A stretch of 6,576 bases of DNA from JANNRW01 sp031401815 (GTDB taxonomy: Bacteria > Desulfobacterota > Desulfuromonadia > Geobacterales > DSM-12255): contig JANNRW010000416.1 in NCBI GenBank assembly GCA_031401815.1, positions 1 to 6,576 of the forward strand, given 5' to 3'. The notes under the pieces are model-generated. The model made no database searches, was not told the DNA's origin, and saw nothing but the letters and a program-made list of their open reading frames with translations. Each line of letters begins with the position of its first letter. Position 1 is the first letter of the stretch. Positions 1 through 6,435 of this stretch are shown here, piece after piece. A program made the position numbers and the translations under genes.

Positions 1-2486
1 TGCCTCTGAGCACAAGCGGTATTTTGACCATTTCAGATGTAGACAACGATCAACTCTTTGTTTCCCAGGCCGCAATTCAAGGTGCTTATGGAGAGTTCAA
101 CATAGATGCAAACGGAAACTGGACTTACGTTGCATTTACCGTAATGGATGAACTTAATGTTGGCGACACAGTTACCGACGAATTTATAGTTGAGAGCTCA
201 GACGGCACACAAACCAGTGTAACTATCAACATCACCGGCTCGAACGATGCAGCAGTTCTAAGCTCTGCAACAGCCGATCTGGAAGAGACAGACGCACCTT
301 TGAGTACGAGCGGCACACTGACCATTACAGACGTAGACAGCGCTGAAACATTTGTTGCGCAGGTCGATGCTTTAGGTGACTACGGCACATTCAACATTGA
401 TGCTGCCGGTGTCTGGACATATGTTGCCAGTTCTGCCTTTGATGAGCTGAATGTTGGAGATACGCTCACTGACATTTTTACAGTATCAAGTGCGGATGGA
501 ACAACTACAACCGTTACTATCAACATTAACGGCACAAACGACGCAGCAGTTCTGAGTGCTGACATAGTCAATCTGGACGAAACCGACGCACCGCTTAGCA
601 CAAGTGGGACATTGACAATCACAGATGTTGACAACCCGGCAACCTTTGTAGCGCAGACAGATGTCGCTGGAGGCTACGGCACCTTTAATCTGCTTGCTGG
701 CGGTAGCTGGACCTATGCAGCTTCTGGAGCCTTTAACGGGCTCAACGTTGGTGATACAAACACTGACATCTTTACTGTAGAGAGCTCTGATGGCACGACA
801 ACTTCTGTCACTATAAACATCAACGGCACAAACGATGCGCCAGTTGGTACTGATTACACATTCATCATTGATGAAAACACAACGCTTACAGATCAGGTTG
901 TGGCTACTGACCCGGATTCTGCCCTGGTTTACGGCATTGCAGATGGCGGGAATGTTTTAAACGGTTTGCTGGTATTTAATAATGACGGAACTTACACCTA
1001 CACACCTAATCCTGACTATATTGGCCCGGACAGTTTCACCTATGTTGTAAGCGATGTTGAATTTATCGCCACAGGTCTGGTTGAGATTACAGTTGCAAAT
1101 ATCAACGTAGCGCCGGTTGCAGTTGATGATGCTGCAAGCATTTCAGCTGATTCGGCAGTTGCTGTCACAGGCAATCTGATCCTTGGCGGGATTCTCGGAG
1201 CTGGCGCAGATATCGATATAGATAACGATCCACTAACAGTCACATTTGTAGAGAATACAGCAGTTGCAGGTAGCGTTGTATATCCCGGTATCTACGGAAC
1301 TCTCACAGTTCAGAGTGATGGCAGCTACTCATACTCAATTGATAATGTCTTGAATCCGGCTTTGATTGCGCTAGGAGCTGATGATTTCGTAACTGATGTT
1401 TTCACCTATACTGTGAGTGACGGTCTATTGACAGATATGGCAAACCTGACAATAACCATTAACGGTGTCAATGACTTTGCTCCGGTTGCCGGAAATGTCG
1501 ACCTTGGAGAGATTCCTTCAAACAGCCCTGTAGGTATTACATTTACAGCAGCTGATCTGCTTGCCAACAGCACTGATGGTGATAACGATACCCTGTTTGT
1601 TGCAGATGTTGTGGTTGCAACTGGAGGGGGAACTCTTCTTGACAATGAGGATGGTACCTGGACATACACACCTGCTGAAGGATTTGAAGGGTCGGTAATC
1701 TTCACCTTCACTGTTACCGATACATTTACTGATCCGGTCGCTGCTGAAGCGACTCTCGCCGTAACCATGATCGAGAAGATTTATACCTATACATGGGGTG
1801 ACTCCTTCGTTATTGAAGAGAGCGAAGGCGTATCTATCTCTGAAGGGTGGTTTGCTTCGTTTGATTTTGATACTGCGCGTGGCGATACCATGACTATATA
1901 TGATGATTCAGCAGTTTATGTAACTGTTGAGGATGGGGCGGCTCTTGCAGGTGGTTCTGGCGACCTTGTTCTTACAATGGATGACGGATTCACGATGTAC
2001 TTTGAAGGCTTCACGGTCGAGCTTGATGGCACGGATATAATCTTTGCAGACGGCTCACTGCTGAAGACCAACAATGGCGCAACAGCCATACTGAGAGGCT
2101 CCAATCTTGTAAATACAGGTGACCAGCTTATAGCAGGCGCTAATGGCGATACTCTGTATGGTTATGCAGGTTATGACCTGCTGACAGGTGGTGCTGGCAG
2201 GGATGCGATCTACGGCGGTTCAGGGAATGATGTAATAGTCGGTAACGGTGGCAATGACTATCTTGCAGGTGGTCTTGGCGGCGACACATTCCGTTTTACC
2301 GGTGCTAGTGACGGGGAAGGGAATGACGTAATAGTAGGCTGGGACGGTGGAGATCAAATTATTTTCACTGATGGAGATTATAGTAACTTGGTAGGGAATT
2401 ATGATGGCAGCAATACAGTGTTTACGCATAATGGCGAAAAAATTACTGTAATAGGTGTGGATATCAGTAATTACTTTGGTCCCTAG
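1..2486 (+). CDS. VCBS/RTX repeat surface protein, type I secretion substrate (C-terminal part)
   Basis: This is the C-terminal 827 residues of a larger protein. The frame is open to the left edge, so the start lies outside the window. Numbering from the first full codon (base 3), residues 1-294 are VCBS-type repeats with a 98-residue period. Residues 279-369 and 493-588 look like cadherin-like modules (NDAPV entry, DxDG and YTP motifs), and 370-492 is another VCBS-like unit. Residues 594-710 match nothing I recognise. Residues 711-765 are six contiguous RTX nonapeptides (GSGNDVIVG, NGGNDYLAG and similar), which in this family bind calcium. The last 62 residues, including GNDVIVGWDGGDQIIF, form the kind of tail used as an uncleaved type I secretion signal. 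The likely role is an exported adhesin or biofilm protein; that is inferred from architecture, and ligand and partners are unknown. No ABC exporter genes are visible here. Confidence 0.9.
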   Translation, partial: PLSTSGILTISDVDNDQLFVSQAAIQGAYGEFNIDANGNWTYVAFTVMDELNVGDTVTDEFIVESSDGTQTSVTINITGSNDAAVLSSATADLEETDAPLSTSGTLTITDVDSAETFVAQVDALGDYGTFNIDAAGVWTYVASSAFDELNVGDTLTDIFTVSSADGTTTTVTININGTNDAAVLSADIVNLDETDAPLSTSGTLTITDVDNPATFVAQTDVAGGYGTFNLLAGGSWTYAASGAFNGLNVGDTNTDIFTVESSDGTTTSVTININGTNDAPVGTDYTFIIDENTTLTDQVVATDPDSALVYGIADGGNVLNGLLVFNNDGTYTYTPNPDYIGPDSFTYVVSDVEFIATGLVEITVANINVAPVAVDDAASISADSAVAVTGNLILGGILGAGADIDIDNDPLTVTFVENTAVAGSVVYPGIYGTLTVQSDGSYSYSIDNVLNPALIALGADDFVTDVFTYTVSDGLLTDMANLTITINGVNDFAPVAGNVDLGEIPSNSPVGITFTAADLLANSTDGDNDTLFVADVVVATGGGTLLDNEDGTWTYTPAEGFEGSVIFTFTVTDTFTDPVAAEATLAVTMIEKIYTYTWGDSFVIEESEGVSISEGWFASFDFDTARGDTMTIYDDSAVYVTVEDGAALAGGSGDLVLTMDDGFTMYFEGFTVELDGTDIIFADGSLLKTNNGATAILRGSNLVNTGDQLIAGANGDTLYGYAGYDLLTGGAGRDAIYGGSGNDVIVGNGGNDYLAGGLGGDTFRFTGASDGEGNDVIVGWDGGDQIIFTDGDYSNLVGNYDGSNTVFTHNGEKITVIGVDISNYFGP
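3..884 (+). repeat. Three in-frame 98-codon VCBS-type repeats
   Basis: The block starting PLSTSG and followed by LTI(S/T)DVD begins at bases 3, 297 and 591, exactly 294 bases (98 codons) apart. Shared motifs in each unit are YGxFN, SWTY or VWTY, LNVGD, TDxF and a TINI-GxND end. The first two units are full and alike; the third changes after NGTNDAP (about base 840) into a cadherin-like module. The DNA copies differ at many synonymous positions, so this is an old or diversified array. The array probably continues left of the window. Confidence 0.88.
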
Positions 2487-2520
2487 CAGTCGTTATTTTG
2501 GCGTATTTCTCTGAATCAGC

Positions 2521-2560
2521 AGCAAGAAGAGCCGTCCCTTTCGGGGCGGCTCTTCTGCTT
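2521..2560 (+). terminator. Strong hairpin, probable terminator of the adhesin gene
   Basis: Arms at 2525-2538 (AGAAGAGCCGTCCC) and 2543-2556 form a 14-bp stem with one G-U wobble around a TTTC loop. It lies 38 bases after the adhesin stop codon. The bases after the stem (GCTTTAG) are only a weak U tract, so termination is inferred mainly from stem strength and position. It separates the adhesin from the DUF3187 gene. Confidence 0.75.
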
Positions 2561-2567
2561 TAGTGTC

Positions 2568-2634
2568 GGAAGGCTGGAGGGTTGGAGGATTTTGCTGACC
2601 TTCTAACCCTCCAGCCTTCTGACCATCTGACCTT
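2568..2634. repeat. Foldback made of degenerate octanucleotide units
   Basis: The right part, 2595-2634, reads as five tandem 8-base units: CTGACCTT, CTAACCCT, CCAGCCTT, CTGACCAT, CTGACCTT. The left part is the complementary kind of sequence, with AAGGCTGG followed by AGGGTTGG. Bases 2569-2583 and 2605-2619 are a perfect 15-bp inverted repeat. Counting G-U pairs in the + strand RNA, the stem extends to about 21 bp (2568-2588 with 2600-2620) around an 11-base loop. It sits between the terminator hairpin and the next gene's ribosome binding site. It does not look coding. It resembles an intergenic dispersed repeat, but other copies cannot be seen from one window. Confidence 0.75.
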
Positions 2635-2661
2635 CCAAAAAATAAATCAGAGGTGTCATAG

Positions 2662-3669
2662 ATGCTTTTCCCTCGATTGGTGATCATGTCATGCATCCTG
2701 GTAGCGACAACAGCAGCTACTGCAGCAGATATGGAGATAACCCCTTTCAGGGCTTTCAACCAGCAGCCGACAATCCAGATTTATGGCTTGCCAGTGGATT
2801 CATCTGCCAGGCTCACGCAATCCGGCAAGTATACTGTTGCATTTATTCAGGAGATCGCCAGCAATTATACTGTTAGCCGCAGCAGTAACGAACAGCTTGT
2901 TTTCGATGGTGAAATTTACAGAAGCTCCATAATAATGAGATACGGGATCAGTGAGAAGTTCGAGGTGGGTCTGAATGTCCCCTATATAGTGGATAATGGC
3001 GGGTTTCTGGACAGCTTCCTGATTGACTGGCACAGCTTTTTCGGAATGCCACAGGGGGGGCGTGATACTGCAACCAGAGGTGCTGTCAACTACAGCTATC
3101 GAAAAGATGGTGTTCAGAAGCTCCAGAAGAACAGATCAGGATCAGGCATAGGCGATATCAGTCTGAATTTCGGAATAAAGCTGCATGACCTTGTTGACGC
3201 TGACTCAAGGCAGGAAATAGCTTTCAGGGGTGATTTGAAGCTGCCAACTGGTGAAGTTGCAGCACTTAGAGGGAGCGGCAGCAGTGATCTGGCGCTCTCT
3301 TTTTGCGGAATGACAAACAGCTTTACCCGATGGGGGACTATTGGGCTTTTTGGCTCGGTCGGCGTTCTTTCAATGACTGACAGCCGTGTGCTGGCAGATC
3401 AGCATAATAATGTTGTCGGGTTCGGCAGTGCCGGGGTCGGATGGGGGCCATACCCCTGGATTTCTTTCAAGGTGCAGCTTAATGCATCAACCCCTTTTTA
3501 CAAAGGCAGCTCTCTTGCCGAACTGTCAAAACCATCATTCATGCTGATTACTGGCGGAGCATTGAAGTTTCCCGACAACTACCAGCTTGATATCGGTGTT
3601 TCCGAGGACATATCTGTTAGGACTGCTCCGGATGTGACGTTTCACTTTGCGCTTGTAAAGGCTTTCTGA
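2662..3669 (+). CDS. DUF3187 family protein, probable outer-membrane beta-barrel
   Basis: The product is 335 residues. The ATG at 2662 is preceded by AGAGGT (2649-2654) at 7 bases, and it opens a signal peptide: a short basic start, a hydrophobic core at residues 6-19 and a likely cleavage site near A21-A22. The mature start, with FNQQP and YGLP at residues 32-44, and the stretch IDWHSFFGMPQGGRD at 121-134 fit the DUF3187 family as I remember it. The rest has alternating hydrophobic and polar residues and many glycines, and ends with Phe, as outer-membrane barrels often do. The function of DUF3187 is unknown. It follows the adhesin gene by 175 bases, but a terminator-like hairpin lies between them. 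No clear promoter is visible. I am fairly sure of the family and less sure of the barrel. Confidence 0.85.
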   Translation: MLFPRLVIMSCILVATTAATAADMEITPFRAFNQQPTIQIYGLPVDSSARLTQSGKYTVAFIQEIASNYTVSRSSNEQLVFDGEIYRSSIIMRYGISEKFEVGLNVPYIVDNGGFLDSFLIDWHSFFGMPQGGRDTATRGAVNYSYRKDGVQKLQKNRSGSGIGDISLNFGIKLHDLVDADSRQEIAFRGDLKLPTGEVAALRGSGSSDLALSFCGMTNSFTRWGTIGLFGSVGVLSMTDSRVLADQHNNVVGFGSAGVGWGPYPWISFKVQLNASTPFYKGSSLAELSKPSFMLITGGALKFPDNYQLDIGVSEDISVRTAPDVTFHFALVKAF

Positions 3670-3690
3670 ATTTAAAAAAATCAATTGCGC

Positions 3691-3760
3691 CACAGAGACA
3701 CTGTGCTTGTGAGAGCAGGGTTTAAAGGCATATTCTCACGGAGGCACGGGGAACACAGAG
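3691..3760. repeat. CACAGAG-type dispersed repeat, foldback copy
   Basis: This stretch contains CACAGAG twice (3691-3697 and 3754-3760), a small CACAG/CTGTG hairpin (3691-3705), and GTGAGA (3709-3714) facing TCTCAC (3734-3739). Bases 3700-3715 match 3974-3989 in direct orientation at 14 of 16 positions. GGCACGGGG (3743-3751) matches the reverse complement of 3964-3972 exactly. It therefore carries one arm in each orientation. It lies just after the DUF3187 stop codon and may also act as a 3' end structure. The short open frame through here is repeat sequence, not a gene. Confidence 0.6.
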
Positions 3761-3810
3761 AAAGGCATAAATCTTTTTGGATTTTACCTATTCAGCACAA
3801 TAAAGAAAGA

Positions 3811-3886
3811 TGTCATTCCAGAGGGTGTACTCGGGAATCCAGTCTTAAAATCATGGGTCCCCGTATAGAATCATTAGGTGATGACA
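3811..3886. repeat. Degenerate GTCATTCC...GGAATCC-type palindromic repeat
   Basis: The first half is a hairpin: ATTCC, one mismatch, GAG (3815-3823), a GGTGTA loop, then CTC, mismatch, GGAAT (3830-3838), continuing into CCAG. The second half has TGGGTCCCCG (3854-3863) and ends GATGACA. The ends TGTCAT (3811-3816) and ATGACA (3881-3886) are complementary. This matches the layout of a widespread dispersed intergenic repeat of the GTCATTCCCGCG type. The second-half palindrome has decayed. The ending TGATGACAG recurs at 3895-3903. Confidence 0.65.
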
Positions 3887-3961
3887 GGTGTTTTTGATGA
3901 CAGTTCAGATTATGCTCAATAGTTACTTTGGATTATAAGCAATAAGCCTGTTTTATTGATT

Positions 3962-3989
3962 CCCCCCGTGCCCTCTGTGCCTGTGAGAG
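3962..3989. repeat. CACAGAG-type dispersed repeat abutting the ygiQ start
   Basis: On the minus strand this reads CTCTCACAGGCACAGAG followed by GGCACGGGG, the same family as the copy at 3691-3760. Its right end, GAGAGA (3985-3990), falls 4-7 bases before the two candidate ATG codons of the radical SAM gene and may serve as its Shine-Dalgarno sequence. The repeat is open in the ygiQ frame, which gives a false upstream extension of that gene. Confidence 0.6.
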
Positions 3990-3994
3990 ATAAA

Positions 3995-5749
3995 ATGATG
4001 ATCCCTGTAAATATGAACGAAGCCGCTCAGCGTGGCTGGAAAGAGCTTGATGTTGTCTTTGTGACCGGAGATGCATACATTGACCACCCTGCCTTTGGTG
4101 TGCCTCTTCTGGCTCGCTGGCTGGAGTTTCACGGTTTCCGGGTCGGGATAATAGCCCAGCCGGACTGGCACACCAGTGAACCTTTCAAGGCGCTGGGGCG
4201 GCCACGGCTCTTTTTTGCAGTTACCGCCGGAGCTATGGATTCTATGGTCGCGCACTATACTCCGGCAGGAAAACTGCGACACAATGATGCCTATACCCCC
4301 GGAGGGGGGCACGGATCAAGACCCGACAGGGCGACTATTGTCTATACCTCCTGCTGCAAGGCTGCGTACAAGGATGTTCCGGTGCTGATCGGTGGGATAG
4401 AGGCGTCCCTGCGCCGGTTTGCCCATTACGATTTCAAAGAAGACAAAGTTCGGAGGTCGATTCTTTTTGACAGCAAGGCTGATCTCCTGGTGTATGGCAT
4501 GGGGGAGACGCCAATCCTGACTATTGCCAGGAGACTTAAAAATGGAGAAAAGTTCCATGAGCTGCAGAATGTCCTTGGGACTGCAATTGTCAGTCGCTCA
4601 GCTCCGGTTGATGCTTCATGTCTTGAAATTGCTTCATATCAGGAGGTTAGCGAAGACAAGAGTAAGTTTGCAGAGGCTTTTAGGCTTGTTGCGAACGAGC
4701 AGAATCCATTCTGCGGCAAGAGAGTTATGCAATCTCATGGCGACAGGGTGCTGATATGTAATCCACCCTCTTTACCCCTGACTACGGCTGAACTCGACTC
4801 TGTCTATTCGCTCTCCTATACCCGGTTGCCTCACCCGGCATACAAAGAGCCGATACCTGCCAGGGAGCAGATAAAAAGCTCGATAACAACGCATCGCGGC
4901 TGCAATGGCGGGTGCGCATTCTGCGCCATAACCCATCATCAGGGGAAATTCATCCAGTCACGCTCGGAAGGCTCCATTCTCAATGAGATTGAAAAGGTAG
5001 CAGGTGAGAAGTGGTGCCGCGGAAGTATCAGTGACATCGGCGGGCCGACCGCAAACATGTACGGGGTAAGCTGCTCTGCTCCTGACTCAGGTAGTGAGTG
5101 CCGCCGGGGGAGCTGCCTGTACCCTTCAATCTGTCGATATCTGAACGTGGCCGACAGGAAAGGGTCTACTCTGCTTCAGAAAGCCCGGAGAGTCAAAGGA
5201 GTTCGTCACGCTGTAGTTGCGTCGGGGATTCGGTTTGATCTTCTTTTGCGCCAGCCGATCTATTTTGCAGAGCTGGTAGAGCACCATGTTGGAGGTTTAT
5301 TGAAGGTCGCACCGGAACATCTTGTTGAAAGCGTCACCAGGGTAATGCGAAAGCCGGGGATAAAACTTTTTTCCGACTTTCTGGAGCTTTTCCGGAGTAT
5401 GAGCAGGAGAGCAGGCAAGCGCCAGGGGGTCATCCCTTACCTGATTTCAGGCCATCCCGGCTGTTCGATTGACGATATGGTGGAACTCGCACTGGCGTTG
5501 AAAAACCTTGGTCTGAAGGTTGAACAGGTTCAGGATTTTACCCCTACGCCAGGTACGCTTTCGACCTGTATCTATCATACCGGTATCGATCCCTTTACCG
5601 GTGAAGCAGTATATGTTCCCCGTGGTGTGAAGGAGAAGAGGCTACAGAAATCGCTCCTGCTGGCGCATCTTCCCGAAGAGAGAAAAAATGTACTGGAGGC
5701 GCTTAAAATTGCCGGAAGAATGAAGGATGCGGGGTGTCTTTTGGGTTAG
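3995..5749 (+). CDS. ygiQ: YgiQ-family (UPF0313) radical SAM protein
   Basis: The product is 584 residues from the ATG at 3995, or 583 from the adjacent ATG at 3998. The frame stays open to a TTG at 3956, but that part is translated repeat, and family similarity starts around GWKELDVVFVTGDAYIDHP (residues 14-32). Residues 1 to about 290 are the radical SAM N-terminal domain typical of YgiQ. C303, C307 and C310 form the CxxxCxxC motif (CNGGCAFC), which binds the [4Fe-4S] cluster that cleaves S-adenosylmethionine. GGPTANMYG precedes four more cysteines (C360, C369, C374, C380). APEH, SGHPG (485-489) and QVQDFTPTP (511-519) follow, the last beginning the DUF3362-type end. It is shorter than E. 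coli YgiQ (about 740 residues), mainly lacking a low-complexity tail. It should be cytoplasmic; its substrate is unknown. No partner gene adjoins it. Confidence 0.93.
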   Translation: MMIPVNMNEAAQRGWKELDVVFVTGDAYIDHPAFGVPLLARWLEFHGFRVGIIAQPDWHTSEPFKALGRPRLFFAVTAGAMDSMVAHYTPAGKLRHNDAYTPGGGHGSRPDRATIVYTSCCKAAYKDVPVLIGGIEASLRRFAHYDFKEDKVRRSILFDSKADLLVYGMGETPILTIARRLKNGEKFHELQNVLGTAIVSRSAPVDASCLEIASYQEVSEDKSKFAEAFRLVANEQNPFCGKRVMQSHGDRVLICNPPSLPLTTAELDSVYSLSYTRLPHPAYKEPIPAREQIKSSITTHRGCNGGCAFCAITHHQGKFIQSRSEGSILNEIEKVAGEKWCRGSISDIGGPTANMYGVSCSAPDSGSECRRGSCLYPSICRYLNVADRKGSTLLQKARRVKGVRHAVVASGIRFDLLLRQPIYFAELVEHHVGGLLKVAPEHLVESVTRVMRKPGIKLFSDFLELFRSMSRRAGKRQGVIPYLISGHPGCSIDDMVELALALKNLGLKVEQVQDFTPTPGTLSTCIYHTGIDPFTGEAVYVPRGVKEKRLQKSLLLAHLPEERKNVLEALKIAGRMKDAGCLLG

Positions 5750-5751
5750 TG

Positions 5752-5763
5752 AAGTTGCAACTT
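5752..5763. repeat. Perfect 12-bp palindrome after ygiQ
   Basis: AAGTTGCAACTT is its own reverse complement and begins two bases after the ygiQ stop codon. A palindrome this short could be chance. There is no loop, so it is not a good RNA hairpin, and a binding site for a dimeric regulator is only a possibility. Confidence 0.3.
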
Positions 5764-5796
5764 GCTGATATGATGGCACCATCACCCCCACCCTGA

Positions 5797-5819
5797 CCCT
5801 CCCCCGTCAATGGGGAGGG
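5797..5819 (+). terminator. C-rich/G-rich hairpin, possible terminator and dispersed repeat
   Basis: CCCTCCCC (5797-5804) and GGGGAGGG (5812-5819) form a perfect 8-bp stem with a 7-base loop, 47 bases after the ygiQ stop codon. An outer pair, TCACC (5782-5786) and GGTGA (5827-5831), could extend it. The following ATGTTTGG is a poor U tract. The wording CACCCTGACCCTCCCCC resembles a repeat seen between genes in many bacteria, so it may be a mobile-type repeat that also ends ygiQ transcription. Confidence 0.5.
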
Positions 5820-5871
5820 AATGTTTGGTGAGGCTAGCTGAAGATTAACGGTATTCAGGTTTAAAAATAGC

Positions 5872-5901
5872 TTGACTGGAAACTTTTATTTATAGTATAA
5901 C
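5872..5901 (+). promoter_or_regulatory. Sigma70-type promoter of the tRNA-tuf operon
   Basis: TTGACT (5872-5877) matches the -35 consensus at 5 of 6 positions, and TATAAC (5896-5901) matches the -10 at 5 of 6, with an 18-base spacer that is AT-rich. Transcription would begin near 5908, a few bases before the first tRNA. An overlapping TATAGT at 5891 would give a 13-base spacer and is less likely. Confidence 0.75.
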
Positions 5902-5911
5902 GCTTATTCGC

Positions 5912-5987
5912 GCTGGCGTAGCTCAATTGGCAGAGCAGCTGACTTGTAATCAGCAGGTTGCGGGTTCGAGTCCCATCGCCAGCTCCA
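5912..5987 (+). tRNA. tRNA-Thr (anticodon TGT)
   Basis: This is a complete 76-base cloverleaf. Acceptor arms GCTGGCG (5912-5918) and CGCCAGC (5977-5983) pair fully. The D arm is GCTC/GAGC. Anticodon stem GCTGA/TCAGC holds loop CTTGTAA with TGT at 5945-5947, and the T loop is TTCGAGT. CCA is encoded (5985-5987). It reads ACA and related threonine codons and is the first gene of the tRNA-tuf cluster. Confidence 0.97.
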
Positions 5988-6009
5988 CATTGTTTCTTGC
6001 TTATCCCCT

Positions 6010-6095
6010 GGAGGGATTCCCGAGTGGCCAAAGGGAACAGACTGTAAATCTGTCGTCGGACGACTTCGGAGGTTCGAATCCTCCTCCCTCCACCA
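6010..6095 (+). tRNA. tRNA-Tyr (anticodon GTA)
   Basis: This is an 86-base class II tRNA. Acceptor arms GGAGGGA (6010-6016) and TCCCTCC (6085-6091) pair. Anticodon stem ACAGA/TCTGT holds loop CTGTAAA with GTA at 6044-6046. The long variable arm (TCGTCGGACGACTT region) is as expected for bacterial tyrosine tRNA. CCA is encoded. It starts 22 bases after the first tRNA. Confidence 0.97.
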
Positions 6096-6209
6096 TAAAA
6101 AACATATCGAAGCGGTCTTTAGGTACTGTGCGCGAGGAGACGATAAGTCAACCGTACTGGCAGCAGTTTTAAAGGTGCGTTTCATAAAGGATTCCAACAG
6201 ATTGTTTTG

Positions 6210-6286
6210 GCGGGAATAGCTCAGTTGGCTAGAGCGTCAGCCTTCCAAGCTGAGGGTCGCGGGTTCGAGTCCCGTTTCCCGCTCCA
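6210..6286 (+). tRNA. tRNA-Gly (anticodon TCC)
   Basis: This is a 77-base cloverleaf. Acceptor arms GCGGGAA (6210-6216) and TTCCCGC (6276-6282) pair. Anticodon stem TCAGC/GCTGA holds loop CTTCCAA with TCC at 6244-6246. CCA is encoded. It follows tRNA-Tyr after a 114-base gap with no visible gene, terminator or promoter. Confidence 0.97.
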
Positions 6287-6300
6287 AATTCGTTGCTCAA

Positions 6301-6376
<76 letters not shown>

Positions 6377-6435
6377 CTTTTCATGAATAAGAGAACTTCA
6401 GGGCGTATATCAGCAAATTATGGAGGACGTATATT

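Noticed and set aside
3..884. Regular repeats considered as a CRISPR or non-coding tandem array
   Set aside because: The 294-base period is a whole number of codons in an open frame, with silent differences between units, so it is a protein repeat.
125..2104. Several minus-strand frames inside the adhesin gene
   Set aside because: They mirror the repetitive coding pattern of the + strand, recur with each repeat unit and have no start signals.
2662..2694. Lipoprotein signal at Cys11 of the DUF3187 protein (IMSC)
   Set aside because: Met at -2 and a very short n-region do not fit a lipobox, and a normal cleavage site near residue 21-22 explains the signal peptide.
3685..3897. Plus-strand open frame of 70 codons
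   Set aside because: It is built from dispersed-repeat sequence, has no ribosome binding site and no recognisable protein.
3928..3956. Possible ygiQ promoter TTGGAT - 17 bases - TTTTAT
   Set aside because: It matches only 3 of 6 and 4 of 6 consensus bases in an AT-rich stretch, no better than chance.
3953..4312. Minus-strand open frame of 119 codons
   Set aside because: It lies antisense to the well-supported ygiQ start region and its repeat; no family features are visible.
5904..6197. Minus-strand open frame of 97 codons, and a plus-strand one at 5927-6172
   Set aside because: Both run across tRNA-Thr and tRNA-Tyr. Peptides such as WRWDSNPQPADYKSAALP are a known false prediction from the antisense of tRNA genes.
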